NCBI RefSeq assembly: GCF_904848625.1
Contig: NZ_CAJHCP010000004.1
Coordinates: forward strand, 124,001-188,000
Direction of reading: 5' to 3'
DNA: 64,000 bases
Source: Paraburkholderia metrosideri
GTDB taxonomy: Bacteria; Pseudomonadota; Gammaproteobacteria; Burkholderiales; Burkholderiaceae
The notes below the pieces were generated by a model. The model did no database searches, was not told where the DNA came from, and was given only the letters and a program-made list of their open reading frames with translations. Below, in pieces: positions 1 through 9,194 of the stretch. The position numbers and the translations under genes were made by a program. Each line of letters begins with the position of its first letter. The first letter of the stretch is position 1.

Positions 1-52
1 TGTACGCGCGGCGCGTGACCGGCTTCCATTTGTCGATTGGGATCGGAAACAT
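1..52 (-). CDS. Sugar ABC transporter permease (second subunit), 5' end only
   Basis: Only the first 17 codons are inside the window. The ATG lies 10 bases after the stop codon of the upstream permease, and GGAG precedes it by a few bases. The visible residues begin MFPIPIDKWKPVTRRAY, a hydrophilic cytoplasmic start as expected before the first membrane helix. From position in the operon it should be the MalG-type partner of the upstream MalF-type permease. This identity is inferred from context, since no domain is visible. Confidence 0.7.
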   Translation of the reverse strand, partial: MFPIPIDKWKPVTRRAY

Positions 53-61
53 ATCGGCTCC

Positions 62-1036
62 TTATTGCTCGGCACGCAGCATTCGCCGCAAGTGATAAAC
101 GATGTACACCAGCATGATGCCGAACAGCACGACAGCCACCGCGGCCGAATAACCAATTCTGTAGTATTTGATGGCCTGGTCGTACATGTAGTACGCGAGC
201 ACGGTCGAGCTTTCAAACGGGCCGCCGCCGGTCATCACGGAGATCAGATCGAAGCTGCGCAACGCGCCGATGATCGTCACCACGATTGCCATGAACGTGG
301 TGGGCCGCAATTGCGGCAGGATCACGTGCCACAGCATCGACCAGCCCTTTGCGCCTTCCATTCGCGCGGCTTCGATCTGCTCGGCGTTCAGCGACGTCAG
401 TCCAGTCAGATAAAGAATCATGCAGTAGGCGGTTTGCGGCCACAGTGCAGCGAACACGATACCTAAGGTCGCGTAGCGTGGATCACCCAGCACCGGTACG
501 CCGTGACCGAGAATCACCGCGAGCAGGCCGAAGGTCGGGTCGTAAAACCACGAGAAGATCAGCCCGACCACCACGCCCGACAGAACGAATGGCGCGAAGA
601 ACAGCGACTTGACGATGCGGATACCCGCTACGGCCTGGTTCAGATACAGCGCGACGGCTAGCCCCATTGGCGGAGCGAGCAGGAATAGCACCAGCCAGAT
701 GAGGTTGTTCTTCAACGCGGTGTAGAAGGTTGGCGTCTGGAACAACTCGATGTAATTGGCGAGGCCGACGAACGACGGCTCGGTCATGCCATCCCAGTTG
801 AAAAAGCTGAGACGGATGGTCGACAGGATCGGCCACACCACGTAGATCGCGACCATCACGCACGCGGGCGCGAGGAACAGGAAGGCTGCCCGTCGTTGAC
901 GTCGCGCGGTCGGCGTGGGACCTCGCCGGCGCGCGGTAGCTGGCGGGCCGCCTACTGCACCGCCGGGCGCCGGCATGCCGGGGCCACCCGGTTCAACTGG
1001 ACCGCCGACGGTTTGCCGGCTGACGGAATGCGCCAC
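62..1036 (-). CDS. Carbohydrate ABC transporter permease, MalF/UgpA type
   Basis: Inner-membrane subunit of a binding-protein-dependent sugar importer, about 324 residues. The cytoplasmic N-terminus is rich in Pro, Gly and Arg (residues 1-45). About six membrane segments follow. The coupling motif that docks to the ATPase is visible as EAARMEGAKGWSMLWHVILP near residue 225. I chose a GTG start at 1036 because AGGAG stands 8 bases upstream; an in-frame ATG further upstream lies inside the tandem repeat array and would add only repeat-encoded residues. The gene follows the binding-protein gene with the array between them and is nearly fused to the next permease. The neighbouring GH42 beta-galactosidase suggests a galactoside substrate. 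Confidence 0.88.
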   Translation of the reverse strand: MAHSVSRQTVGGPVEPGGPGMPAPGGAVGGPPATARRRGPTPTARRQRRAAFLFLAPACVMVAIYVVWPILSTIRLSFFNWDGMTEPSFVGLANYIELFQTPTFYTALKNNLIWLVLFLLAPPMGLAVALYLNQAVAGIRIVKSLFFAPFVLSGVVVGLIFSWFYDPTFGLLAVILGHGVPVLGDPRYATLGIVFAALWPQTAYCMILYLTGLTSLNAEQIEAARMEGAKGWSMLWHVILPQLRPTTFMAIVVTIIGALRSFDLISVMTGGGPFESSTVLAYYMYDQAIKYYRIGYSAAVAVVLFGIMLVYIVYHLRRMLRAEQ

Positions 1037-1050
1037 GATTGATTCTCCTG

Positions 1051-1436
1051 TGTCGGTCGGAGTTAGCGCTTTAGCGCTTACTCCGACCCCATGCAAAGCT
1101 GTCGGCGAGAGTTAGCGCTTTAGCGCTTACTCTCGCCCCATGCACCGCTGTCGGTCGGAGTTAGCGCTTTAGCGCTTACTCCGGCCCCATGCACCGCTGT
1201 CGGTCGGAGTTAGCGCTTTAGCGCTTACTCCGACCCCATGCAAAGCTGTCGGTCGGAGTTAGCGCTTTAGCGCTTACTCTCGCCCCATGCAACGCTGTCG
1301 GTCGGAGTTAGCGCTTTAGCGCTTACTCTCGCCCCATGCACCGCATGTCGGTCGAAGTCAGCGCTTCCGCACTTACCCCACCCCATGCAAAGCTGTCGGC
1401 GAGAGTCAGCGCTTCAACACTCACCCCACCCAAAGC
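1051..1436. repeat. Array of eight ~49-bp tandem repeats, each a hairpin with two AGCGCT cores
   Basis: Copies start at about 1051, 1100, 1149, 1198, 1247, 1296, 1346 and 1394. The period is 49 bases (50 for the sixth, 48 for the seventh, 43 for the eighth). Copies 1-6 are nearly identical; copies 7 and 8, nearest the binding-protein gene, are degraded. Each intact copy has arms GTCGGAGTTAGCGC and GCGCTTACTCCGAC around TTTA, so it can form a 14-bp stem with one mismatch. Copy 2 has changed both outer arms together (GGCGAGAGT with ACTCTCGCC), which keeps the pairing. Copies 5 and 6 carry mixed arms, as expected after recombination between copies. The array fills the gap between binding-protein and permease genes and ends 1 base before the permease ribosome-binding site. 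Confidence 0.95.
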
Positions 1437-1468
1437 TGTCAGAGGAAGCAAGCACCTCCCCCTCCCCC

Positions 1469-2725
1469 TCACTTCTTATAAATCCGCTTGCGCGTCTGCT
1501 CCAACTGCGCCAGCACATCATCGAGCTTCGACGGATCGGAAACGAACTGCTGCATCCCCTTCATCCCTTCGTCAGCCATTTCCTTCGTCATATCGCGATC
1601 ATAGAACTGCGCGATACCGCCCTTCGTATTGGCAAGAATCTGGAAGCCGATCTTCGAAATCGGATCTGCCGGTTCCGGCGATTTGCTGTTCGCCGACAAC
1701 GACCCAAGCCCCGTTGCCAGTTGCGCGCCGATCTCCGGCGTCTCGACAAACGCGAGGAACGCATGCGCATCAGCTTTGTTCTTCGCTTTCGACGGAATAT
1801 GCAGCGACTCCACCGGACCATCTTCAGCAGTCGGCACCTTCGAATCGATAATCGGGAACTGGAAGTAGCCCATTTCAGGCTTCACGTTCGCCGGGAAACC
1901 ACCGGTAATGAAGGTACCCATCAGCATCATCGCGGCCTTGCCCTGGAACAGGAACGGCTGCACCGAATCCAGATCGTACGACAGCGAATTGTCGATAAAG
2001 TAGCCCGCGTCGATCAATTGCTTCCACGTCGTGTACACCTTCTTCACGCGCGGATCGGTGTACGGAATCTCGCCTGCCATCAACTGCTGATGGAATGCAT
2101 TGCCGTTCAGACGCAGATCGAGATAATCGAACCAGCCGGCAAGGGTCCACGCATCGCGACCCGCCACGGCGATCGGCGTAATGCCGGCAGCCTTCAGCTT
2201 CTTCGCAGCGTCGAGGAATTCGTCCCAGGTTTTCGGCTCGCTCTTGATGCCGACCTTGTCGAACAGATCCTTGCGGTAGAACATCCCCCACGAGTAATAC
2301 ACGGTCGGCGCCGCGTACTGCTTGCCCTTATACGACGACGCCTCTTTGGTCGACGCATACGTGTCGTTCCAGCCGTTCTTCGCCCAGTCGCTGCTCAGGT
2401 CATCAAAGAGGCCGCGTTGTGCGTAATACGCCATACGTTCGCCGTCATGCCAGTTGACGACATCAGGCGCGACCGTGGACAGCCAGCCTGGCAACTGCAC
2501 TTTGTACGCTTCTTCGTCGATGAACGACACCTTCACGTCGACGCCAGGATGCGTCTTCTTGAACTGGTCGATCACCGACTGCCACACCGCGCGCTGGCTC
2601 GCGCCCTTGAACGCGATATTCACCGTGAGCGTGCTGGCCTGCGTCGCCGTGCTGACGAACGACGTGCCTGCCGTCGCGGCGACCAGAGCGAGTGCCATCA
2701 GAATTTTGCGTGGTTTCAGTTTCAT
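1469..2725 (-). CDS. Extracellular sugar-binding protein of ABC transporter
   Basis: Periplasmic substrate-binding protein of the MalE/UgpB-like family 1, 418 residues, about the usual length. A signal peptide is clear: MKLKPRK, a hydrophobic stretch, then a cleavage site after ATQAS near residue 30. The rest has the usual two-lobe character, with WLSTVAPDVVNWHDGE near residue 90 and GKAAMMLMGTF near residue 260. AGGAG stands 9 bases before the ATG. The gene is third in the operon, after the ATPase and GH42 genes, and is followed by the repeat array. The likely ligand is a beta-galactoside or galacto-oligosaccharide, inferred from the adjacent enzyme. Confidence 0.9.
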   Translation of the reverse strand: MKLKPRKILMALALVAATAGTSFVSTATQASTLTVNIAFKGASQRAVWQSVIDQFKKTHPGVDVKVSFIDEEAYKVQLPGWLSTVAPDVVNWHDGERMAYYAQRGLFDDLSSDWAKNGWNDTYASTKEASSYKGKQYAAPTVYYSWGMFYRKDLFDKVGIKSEPKTWDEFLDAAKKLKAAGITPIAVAGRDAWTLAGWFDYLDLRLNGNAFHQQLMAGEIPYTDPRVKKVYTTWKQLIDAGYFIDNSLSYDLDSVQPFLFQGKAAMMLMGTFITGGFPANVKPEMGYFQFPIIDSKVPTAEDGPVESLHIPSKAKNKADAHAFLAFVETPEIGAQLATGLGSLSANSKSPEPADPISKIGFQILANTKGGIAQFYDRDMTKEMADEGMKGMQQFVSDPSKLDDVLAQLEQTRKRIYKK

Positions 2726-2826
2726 GCTGCCTGTCTCCTTTTATGCGCTGATTGTGCGTCGTGATTTGCGTGGTGCTGTTGCGTCACTCTCTTTACTGCG
2801 TGGAATATCGTCTGGCCGCCAGGCCG

Positions 2827-4812
2827 TCATGATCGTCGATACGCACTCACGCCTTGCGGTGCGATGACACGCGAGCCGATCACGAGCGCGTCGTCGGCTA
2901 CGTCGGTGAGCGTGTGCGGGGTGTCGCCATAGTTGAACACGTAGGTCAACGCGCCGCGTTGGCTGATCCGCACGCCGTCGCCGAGCGCCTGCGTTTTAAT
3001 GCCTGCGTGCTGAGCGATCCGCGAGAACAGACGCACGGTGAGCGCGTCGTCGAACAGGCTCGCGAGGTAGTGGAATGCGCCGCTTCGCACATACGCGGGG
3101 TGGCCGTCTGCAAAACGGGCACGCACGTCGAGCGAATCCGCGTGATCACTGTCGATAAAATCGCGCCAATGGCGTGCAACGCCGTCCTGTTGATCGGAAT
3201 CGCTACGCCCCGCGAGACGAACCGCTTCAGTCACATTCGGCCGCATCGATTCGACACGCCATACGCGCAGCGGCAGCACCGAAGCCAACGGACCCGGCGG
3301 CAGATTGGCCGGAATCCGCAAGTCCGCCGTCTTCGAACCCGTGCGCGGACCGAGCACCACTTGCGCACCCGAACTCGCCAGACGTGCGCCGAAATCATCG
3401 GGCACGACCGGCAGCGGCGGCACGACGATCAGGCTATAGCCGTCGAGCGGCGCATCGACCGGCACGACATCCACATCGAGACCGAGCGAGCGCAGCGCCG
3501 AGTAGTACTCGAACGCAAAGCGCGGGTAATGAAAGTCCGCCCCTTGCGGATGAATCTCGAACAGCCACTTGGCCTCGTAGTCGTAGACCAGAGCGACTTT
3601 CGAACGGATCGTCGCATTAGCATCGACATTCGCCGCGAGCACGGTGCGAATTTCATCGGCGACCTGTGCGGCTTCATTACCGCCCACATCCAGCCGGTTA
3701 TCCGGCGTGTTCAAACCCGCATGCATCTGCTCCTGCGCAAACGGAGCCTGACGCCAGCGGAAATACGACACGCAGCCCGCGCCGTGCGCGAACGCTTCCC
3801 AACTCCACAGCCGCACCATGCCCGGCAGCGGCGCCGGATTCCACAGCGCCCAGTTCACCGGGCCCGGCTGCTGCTCCATCACCCAGAACGGCAGCTTCGA
3901 CATGCCGCGATACACGTCGTGATTGAACGACGCGAAGTCGGGATGGCCGCTGCGCAGCCAGCGCGCCTTGATCTCCGGCGCGAACCATTGCTCTTCGAGT
4001 GCACCGAGCGGATAGCTGTCCCAGCTCGCGATATCGAGGTCGGCCGCCACCTTGTAGTGATCGAACTCGGTGAACAACTGCATGAAGTTATGCGCGACCG
4101 GACGACCCGGTGAATGCGCACGAATGATCTCGACCTGCATGCGGTTATAACGCGCGACTTCGTCGGATGCGAAACGGCGGTAATCGAGCCGATGCGACGG
4201 ATGCGCTTCGGTCACGGTCGCGACCGGTGCATCGATCTCGTCGAAGCTGCGGTATTCCATGCTCCAGAACACCGTGCCCCACGCTTCATTCAACGCGTCG
4301 ACCGTGTGATAGCGCGCCTTCAGCCATTCGCGGAAACGCTGCACGGCAGCCGTCGAATAGCTGACCACCGTGTGATGACAGCCGAATTCGTTATCGGTCT
4401 GCCAGAAAGCCACCGCAGGGTGCTTGCCGTAACGCTCGGCCACCGCCGTGCAGATCTTGCGCGACGCTTCGAAATACGACGGCGACGAAAAATCATAATG
4501 ACGCCGTGAGCCGAACGCGCGCGGACGCCCATCGGCGCCAACCGGCAGAATGTCCGGATGACGGTCGATCAGCCATTTCGGCGGCGTCGCGGTCGGCGTG
4601 CACATGACGACCTTCAGCCCCGCTGCGCCGAGCACATCGACCGCACGATCGAGCCACGCCCAATCGTATTCGCCGGGCGACGGCTCCATGCGGCTCCATG
4701 CAAATTCGGCGATCCGCACCTGCTCGATGCCGAGTGCTTTCATCCGGCGAGCGTCGTCTTCCCACATCGACTCAGGCCAGTGTTCCGGGTAGTAACAGAC
4801 TCCAACGCGCAT
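2827..4812 (-). CDS. Beta-galactosidase, glycoside hydrolase family 42
   Basis: Cytoplasmic glycosidase of 661 residues, the usual GH42 length. It starts with the GH42 hallmark [10 protein letters not shown]. The acid/base glutamate is E142 in [10 protein letters not shown], and the expected nucleophile is E313 in [13 protein letters not shown]. The TIM barrel covers roughly residues 1-380, followed by the trimerisation domain (DYEAKWLFE, near residue 410) and a small C-terminal beta domain. No signal peptide is seen, so the enzyme should hydrolyse galactosides after import. The start is 11 bases after the ATPase stop, with AGGA upstream, so the two are one transcript. Retaining cleavage of terminal beta-galactose is the family reaction; the exact substrate is not determined. 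Confidence 0.93.
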   Translation of the reverse strand: MRVGVCYYPEHWPESMWEDDARRMKALGIEQVRIAEFAWSRMEPSPGEYDWAWLDRAVDVLGAAGLKVVMCTPTATPPKWLIDRHPDILPVGADGRPRAFGSRRHYDFSSPSYFEASRKICTAVAERYGKHPAVAFWQTDNEFGCHHTVVSYSTAAVQRFREWLKARYHTVDALNEAWGTVFWSMEYRSFDEIDAPVATVTEAHPSHRLDYRRFASDEVARYNRMQVEIIRAHSPGRPVAHNFMQLFTEFDHYKVAADLDIASWDSYPLGALEEQWFAPEIKARWLRSGHPDFASFNHDVYRGMSKLPFWVMEQQPGPVNWALWNPAPLPGMVRLWSWEAFAHGAGCVSYFRWRQAPFAQEQMHAGLNTPDNRLDVGGNEAAQVADEIRTVLAANVDANATIRSKVALVYDYEAKWLFEIHPQGADFHYPRFAFEYYSALRSLGLDVDVVPVDAPLDGYSLIVVPPLPVVPDDFGARLASSGAQVVLGPRTGSKTADLRIPANLPPGPLASVLPLRVWRVESMRPNVTEAVRLAGRSDSDQQDGVARHWRDFIDSDHADSLDVRARFADGHPAYVRSGAFHYLASLFDDALTVRLFSRIAQHAGIKTQALGDGVRISQRGALTYVFNYGDTPHTLTDVADDALVIGSRVIAPQGVSAYRRS

Positions 4813-4823
4813 CCGAATATCCT

Positions 4824-5984
4824 TTATACGTAGTGTTCGACGGATTCGAGCGAAGCGGCGGCAAAGCCGTCTTCGGTAAACAAATGGCAGGCAAGTCGCG
4901 GCACGCGCAAGCTCGCGCGGTCGCCGGGCGCGAGGCGTGTGTCGCCCGGCGCTTTGGCGATCAGCACGGCGCCGCCGGGTTGATCGAGGTGAACATAGCT
5001 GTGCTCGCCGAGTTGTTCGACCAGCGATACGGTGCGGACCAGCACACCGTCGGCGGGCGCGGCGGCACTCGTGTCGGTGTCGGCAAATTCCAGATGTTCG
5101 GGACGCACGCCGAGCGTGACCGGCTGTGACGTTTGCAGCCCTTCGCCACGCACCGGCACGCGGACGTTTTCATGGGTGTCGTCGAGCGTGACGAGCACGC
5201 CTTGCGAATCGACCGATGCAATGCGGCCCGGCAGGAAGTTCATGCGCGGCGAACCAATGAAGCCGGCCACGAAGCGGCTTTTCGGACGGTGGTACAACTC
5301 CAGCGGCGCGCCAATCTGCGCAATGCTGCCGTAGCGTTCGGTGTCCTTGCCCGCGTGCAGCAGCACGATCTTGTCGGCAAGCGTCATCGCCTCGATCTGG
5401 TCGTGCGTCACGTACACCACACTCGCTTTGGAGAACTGCTTGTGCAGCCGCGCGATTTCGACACGCGTCTGCCCGCGCAACGTGGCGTCGAGATTGGACA
5501 ACGGTTCATCGAACAGGAACACGCCGGGCTGGCGCACGATCGCGCGGCCAATCGCGACGCGCTGCCGCTGTCCGCCCGACAACGCTTTCGGCTTGCGATC
5601 GAGCAATGCCTCCAGTTGCAGAATGCGCGCGGCTTCCCGCACCTTGCGGTCGATGTCGTCCTTGGGGGTTTTTGCGAGCTTCAGTCCGAATGCCATGTTC
5701 TCGAACACGGTCATATGCGGAAACAGCGCATAACTCTGGAACACCATCGCCACACCGCGTTGCGCGGCGGGCACGTCGTTGACGAGCTTGCCGCCAATCG
5801 ACAGGTCGCCGTCCGTGACGTCTTCAAGGCCCGCGATCATCCGCAGCAACGTGGATTTGCCGCAGCCGGAGGGACCGAGAAACACGCAGAACTCGTTCTC
5901 CGCAATCTCGAGATCGACGTTGCGGATCACCAGCGCGCCGTCGCCATATGCCTTCTGCACGCCTCTTAACGAAATGCTCGCCAT
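4824..5984 (-). CDS. Sugar ABC transporter ATP-binding protein, MalK/UgpC type
   Basis: Energy-coupling subunit, 386 residues. Walker A is GPSGCGKST near residue 38, the signature is [14 protein letters not shown] near 135, Walker B is [13 protein letters not shown] near 158, and the switch histidine is in VTHDQ near 192. A TOBE/OB regulatory domain fills the C-terminal third (GVRPEHLEF near residue 292). GGAG lies 8 bases before the ATG. It is the first gene of the galactoside operon and diverges from the LacI regulator, with a perfect operator palindrome in the shared upstream region, so the whole operon is probably repressed by that regulator. Confidence 0.92.
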   Translation of the reverse strand: MASISLRGVQKAYGDGALVIRNVDLEIAENEFCVFLGPSGCGKSTLLRMIAGLEDVTDGDLSIGGKLVNDVPAAQRGVAMVFQSYALFPHMTVFENMAFGLKLAKTPKDDIDRKVREAARILQLEALLDRKPKALSGGQRQRVAIGRAIVRQPGVFLFDEPLSNLDATLRGQTRVEIARLHKQFSKASVVYVTHDQIEAMTLADKIVLLHAGKDTERYGSIAQIGAPLELYHRPKSRFVAGFIGSPRMNFLPGRIASVDSQGVLVTLDDTHENVRVPVRGEGLQTSQPVTLGVRPEHLEFADTDTSAAAPADGVLVRTVSLVEQLGEHSYVHLDQPGGAVLIAKAPGDTRLAPGDRASLRVPRLACHLFTEDGFAAASLESVEHYV

Positions 5985-6021
5985 TGCATCGACTCCGTGA
6001 TTTAATCAGCTCGAAGTCGGA

Positions 6022-6037
6022 GATTAAGCGCTTAATC
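6022..6037. promoter_or_regulatory. LacI-family operator palindrome
   Basis: GATTAAGCGCTTAATC is a perfect 16-bp palindrome with the central CG usual for LacI-family operators. It lies 38 bases upstream of the ATPase start and 138 bases upstream of the divergent LacI-family gene, so it can control the operon and perhaps the regulator itself. Its AGCGCTT core recurs in the tandem array at 1051-1436. Confidence 0.8.
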
Positions 6038-6174
6038 AGACCGGCCAAAAAAATCGATCACTGGGATCGTCAGGCCTGCCTTGTCTCCGATATCGTTTTA
6101 TCTGGTCGACAGATGGTGCCGCGCCTTGAGCCACGACGCAAATGTCGGGCTAACATCCCAATTATTGAGACAAC

Positions 6175-7218
6175 ATGCCCACACTCAACGAAGTCGCGCG
6201 TCACGCAGGCGTCACGCCCGCTACCGTGTCCAACGTGTTGCGCAATCGCGGCCGGGTTGGCGAGACCACACGGCAACGCGTGCTGGAGGCCGTCGCGGCG
6301 CTCGGCTACCGCCCTCACCTCGCCGCCCGTGCGCTTGCGGAGGGCCGCGCACCGACCCTCGCGCTGATGGTGTCGAGCATCGCCAATCCGTTCTATCCGG
6401 AATTCGCGCTGGCCGTCGAACGCGCGGCACGCACCAGCGGCCACTTCGTGATCATCTGCAATACGAATGAAGATCCGCTGACGGGTCGCGCCTATCTCGA
6501 CCAGATTGCCGGCACGCTCTCCGAGGGCGTGCTCGTGACGAATGCGAACCTCGATTTCGCCGACCTTCACACCACCGAAGCGCGCGGCACGCCCGTGGTG
6601 TTGTGCATGTGGGAACGGCCTCACGAGCCGCCGGGTCTGCCGTGCGTCGCGGTCGATTTCCGGCTCGCGGGCGAACTGGCCGGCCAGCATCTGCTGGCGC
6701 TCGGACATCGGCGCATCGGCGCGATTGTCGGCAGCAAGGCGACGGGCGTTCACGCGGCCCGTTACCAGGGTTTCGTCGATGCGCTGCACGCGGCGGGCGC
6801 GCCAAAAGGCCGCGTCAAACACGCGCTCGATACGATCCAGGGCGGCTATACCGCAACGCGCGCGTTACTCGACGCCGATCCGACCATCACCGCGATCTTC
6901 GCCACCAACGACCTGCCGGCGCTCGGCGCGATGCATGCAGCAGCCGATCTCGGCCTGAGCGTGCCGGGCGAGCTTTCCGTGATCGGTATCACCGACATTC
7001 AGCTCGCGCGCGAATCGCGGCCCGCGTTGACGACGGTGGCCGTGCCGACCGTCGAAGTCGCCGGACTGGCGGTGTCGCTGTTGCGCGAGCTGATCGAGTC
7101 GTCGTACGGACAAGCTGGAAAAGCGGCCGCCCCGGACGCGGTCACGGTGCCGATGCGGATTTCTTCGCCGCCCGAACTCGTTGTACGAGCGTCGACCGGC
7201 GTTCCGCGTTCGCCGTGA
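6175..7218 (+). CDS. LacI-family transcriptional regulator of the galactoside operon
   Basis: 347-residue repressor. The N-terminal helix-turn-helix is classic LacI: TLNEVARHAGVTPATVSNVLRN, with a hinge helix LAARALAEGR near residue 60. The rest is a periplasmic-binding-protein-like effector domain (LMVSSIANPFYPE near residue 63, ATNDLPALGAM near 243). It diverges from the galactoside operon, and the shared region holds the perfect palindrome at 6022-6037, so local control of uptake and hydrolysis of galactosides is the natural role. No strong Shine-Dalgarno sequence precedes the ATG. Confidence 0.92.
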   Translation: MPTLNEVARHAGVTPATVSNVLRNRGRVGETTRQRVLEAVAALGYRPHLAARALAEGRAPTLALMVSSIANPFYPEFALAVERAARTSGHFVIICNTNEDPLTGRAYLDQIAGTLSEGVLVTNANLDFADLHTTEARGTPVVLCMWERPHEPPGLPCVAVDFRLAGELAGQHLLALGHRRIGAIVGSKATGVHAARYQGFVDALHAAGAPKGRVKHALDTIQGGYTATRALLDADPTITAIFATNDLPALGAMHAAADLGLSVPGELSVIGITDIQLARESRPALTTVAVPTVEVAGLAVSLLRELIESSYGQAGKAAAPDAVTVPMRISSPPELVVRASTGVPRSP

Positions 7219-7369
7219 TGTGTCCGTAACAGCCTCGCAACGTTACGTAGCGAGTCCGCGACAGCCCACAAAGCCTCACGCGCTTCCCGTTGCACCCACT
7301 ACCCGCAAACGTCCGCTCTGACGCGTTTGCGCGGCCTGCACGCCACCTCCGCACCGCGTTCCATGCAGT

Positions 7370-7385
7370 TGGCACGGTCTCTGCA
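7370..7385 (+). promoter_or_regulatory. Sigma-54 (-24/-12) promoter for the YcgR-like gene
   Basis: TGGCACG-GTCT-CTGCA matches the consensus TGGCACG-N4-TTGCA at all but one base, and the invariant GG and GC are separated by exactly 10 bases. It lies 85 bases before the start codon of the PilZ gene in the same direction. The 252-base gap between the LacI and PilZ genes holds nothing else I can support. Confidence 0.72.
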
Positions 7386-7470
7386 TTAACCCATGCAAAA
7401 GGCCGAGCGCCGGCGCGATTCACCCGCCGACGGCGCTTGCTAACCAGGCCAGCCCAAGGCCATCACACGC

Positions 7471-8247
7471 ATGGATCTCAAAATGACCGCCGCTCTCCTG
7501 CTGGACGCCGATATCGTCGACACGGCCCGCGACGTTGACTCGAACTACGCGCAGCGCCACCCGCTGCAAATCGCCGTCTGCCTGCGCAATCTCATGTCCG
7601 GGCAAGACTTCGTGACGGTGGAGTTCAACGGGCGGCAGATCGTCACGCAACTGCTCGACGTCGATTCCCGCAACGCGCGCTTTGTGTTCGATGCGGGCAG
7701 CGTCGCGGAAGATAACGCTGCACTTCCCGCAGCGCGCGAGTTGACGTTCCGCAGTCTGCCCGGCGGCATTCGCACGGAGTTCACGACGCTCGACGCGACC
7801 GCCGTCATGTTCGAAGGACTGCCGGCTTTTGAAGCAGCCTTCCCGACGCTGCTGTACTACGTTCAGCGCCGCGAGTTTTTCCGCGTGCCGACGCCGCTGC
7901 TCGACCCGTATATCGCCACTGGCGCGTATGAGGATGGTGGCTCGTTCCGGCTCGAATTGCAGGATCTGTCGCTCGGCGGCATCGCTCTGAAAACCGCCGA
8001 TACGCGTTTTGGCTCGCTAGAAACCGGCACCTTGCTGCACGACGTATCGCTGCAACTGGGCAGCTTCGGCACACTGCAACTCGATCTGGAAATCGTCGCG
8101 CCACGTGTCGTGACGACACCGAAGGGCGATCAGCGGTTTGTGATCGGTTGCAAATTTATTGGGGCGTTAGGGCCGGCTGAAAGGACACTTCAACGTGTCG
8201 TCACGCAGCTTGAAACGAAACGGCAAAGGCTGTCGTCGCGTGGGTGA
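7471..8247 (+). CDS. YcgR-type flagellar brake protein (YcgR-N + PilZ)
   Basis: 258-residue cytoplasmic c-di-GMP effector. The N-terminal half (about 25-125) resembles the YcgR domain that contacts the flagellar switch and stator. The C-terminal half is PilZ: the c-di-GMP-binding arginine motif is YVQRREFFRVPTP near residue 130, and the second motif is DLSLGGIAL near 167. The family slows flagellar rotation when c-di-GMP is high. There are two possible starts (MDLK or the methionine four codons later). It stands alone between a LacI gene and a convergent sulfonate operon. A sigma-54 promoter upstream suggests control by a nitrogen-type or flagellar enhancer-binding protein. Confidence 0.85.
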   Translation: MDLKMTAALLLDADIVDTARDVDSNYAQRHPLQIAVCLRNLMSGQDFVTVEFNGRQIVTQLLDVDSRNARFVFDAGSVAEDNAALPAARELTFRSLPGGIRTEFTTLDATAVMFEGLPAFEAAFPTLLYYVQRREFFRVPTPLLDPYIATGAYEDGGSFRLELQDLSLGGIALKTADTRFGSLETGTLLHDVSLQLGSFGTLQLDLEIVAPRVVTTPKGDQRFVIGCKFIGALGPAERTLQRVVTQLETKRQRLSSRG

Positions 8248-8259
8248 TTGGTGGCGGCG

Positions 8260-8286
8260 AGGGCGGCCGCATTGCGCGTCCGCCCT
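8260..8286 (+). terminator. Possible terminator between convergent genes
   Basis: Arms AGGGCGG and CCGCCCT flank a 13-base loop, followed by a weakly T-rich stretch (CATTTTGC). It lies between the convergent PilZ and sulfonate permease genes. The short T-run makes this uncertain. Confidence 0.35.
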
Positions 8287-8315
8287 TCAGTCATTTTGCT
8301 TCCTGCTTCAGTCGA

Positions 8316-9194
8316 TTATTGCTGAACACCCCAGCGCCGCACCGTGACGCGTTCAAGCGTATCGAACACCAGATGTTCGATCAGCAAGCCGATCACGATC
8401 ACCGCGGCCAGCCCCGCAAACACGCGATCCGTGTACAACTCATTGCGATTCTGGAAGATATACCAACCCAGTCCGCCGCTTCCCGAACTCGCGCCGAATA
8501 CGAGTTCGGCCGCGATCAGCGTGCGCCACGCAAACGCCCAGCCCACCCGCAAGCCCGCGAGAATGGACGGGAGTGCCGCTGGCACCAGAATCAGCAACAC
8601 GTGACGCATGCCGGTCAAGCCATAATTGCGGCCCGTCATGCGCAAGGTGGCAGGAACTGACTGAAACCCCGAATACGTGTTGAGCGCCAGCGGCCACAAC
8701 ACCGAATGCACGAGCACGAACAGCAGACTGCCAGTGCCGAGGCCGAACCACAACAACGCCAGCGGCAACAGCGCGATCGACGGTAACGGGTTGAACATCG
8801 CGGTCAGCATCGACAGAAAATCGCGGCCTATGCGGGTCGATACCGCAAGCGACGTCAGTACAAATGCCAGCGCTGCGCCGAGCAGGTAACCTCGCAACAG
8901 CACAGACATCGACACGGCGGTTTTCTGCAGCAATTCACCGGACCAGATGCCCTGCACGAAAGCGGTGAAGGTTGCGCCGAAAGTTGGTAGAAGCAGATCG
9001 TTATCGACCGCGCGTGCAGCGATTTCCCAGCCGGCGATCAGTACCAGCGCAATCAGCGTCTTGCGCAACCAGCTTTGTGCGAAGAGCCGCTTGCCAAGCG
9101 GCAAGGGTGCTTCGAGAACGAGTTCACCGAGCGGTTCGAGCGGACGTTCGTACTCGTCGCGAACCGGTGGCAACAAGGTAGCGGGCGAGCTCAT
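8316..9194 (-). CDS. Aliphatic sulfonate/taurine ABC transporter permease (SsuC/TauC type)
   Basis: Inner-membrane permease of 292 residues. Its EAA-type coupling motif is visible near residue 190 (RNYGLTGMRHVLLILVPAALPSIL). About six membrane segments follow a cytoplasmic N-terminus. The start at 9194 overlaps the ATPase stop as ATGA, which decides it over a longer upstream reading. It is the last gene of a four-gene unit with TauD, a binding protein and an ATPase. Whether taurine, another alkylsulfonate or a sulfate ester is imported cannot be told from sequence. Confidence 0.88.
   Translation of the reverse strand: MSSPATLLPPVRDEYERPLEPLGELVLEAPLPLGKRLFAQSWLRKTLIALVLIAGWEIAARAVDNDLLLPTFGATFTAFVQGIWSGELLQKTAVSMSVLLRGYLLGAALAFVLTSLAVSTRIGRDFLSMLTAMFNPLPSIALLPLALLWFGLGTGSLLFVLVHSVLWPLALNTYSGFQSVPATLRMTGRNYGLTGMRHVLLILVPAALPSILAGLRVGWAFAWRTLIAAELVFGASSGSGGLGWYIFQNRNELYTDRVFAGLAAVIVIGLLIEHLVFDTLERVTVRRWGVQQ

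Noticed and set aside
1051..1436. Possible CRISPR array
   Set aside because: The repeats are contiguous with no unique spacers between them, and no cas gene is near.
1336..1851. Plus-strand open frames through the repeat array and binding-protein gene
   Set aside because: They are shadows of the repeat and of the minus-strand gene. Period 49 is not a multiple of three, so frames appear in all phases; no ribosome site.
1385..2764. 459-codon plus-strand frame opposite the binding protein
   Set aside because: High GC gives long antisense frames; composition is Arg-rich and no family is recognisable, while the minus strand has a clear binding protein with signal peptide.
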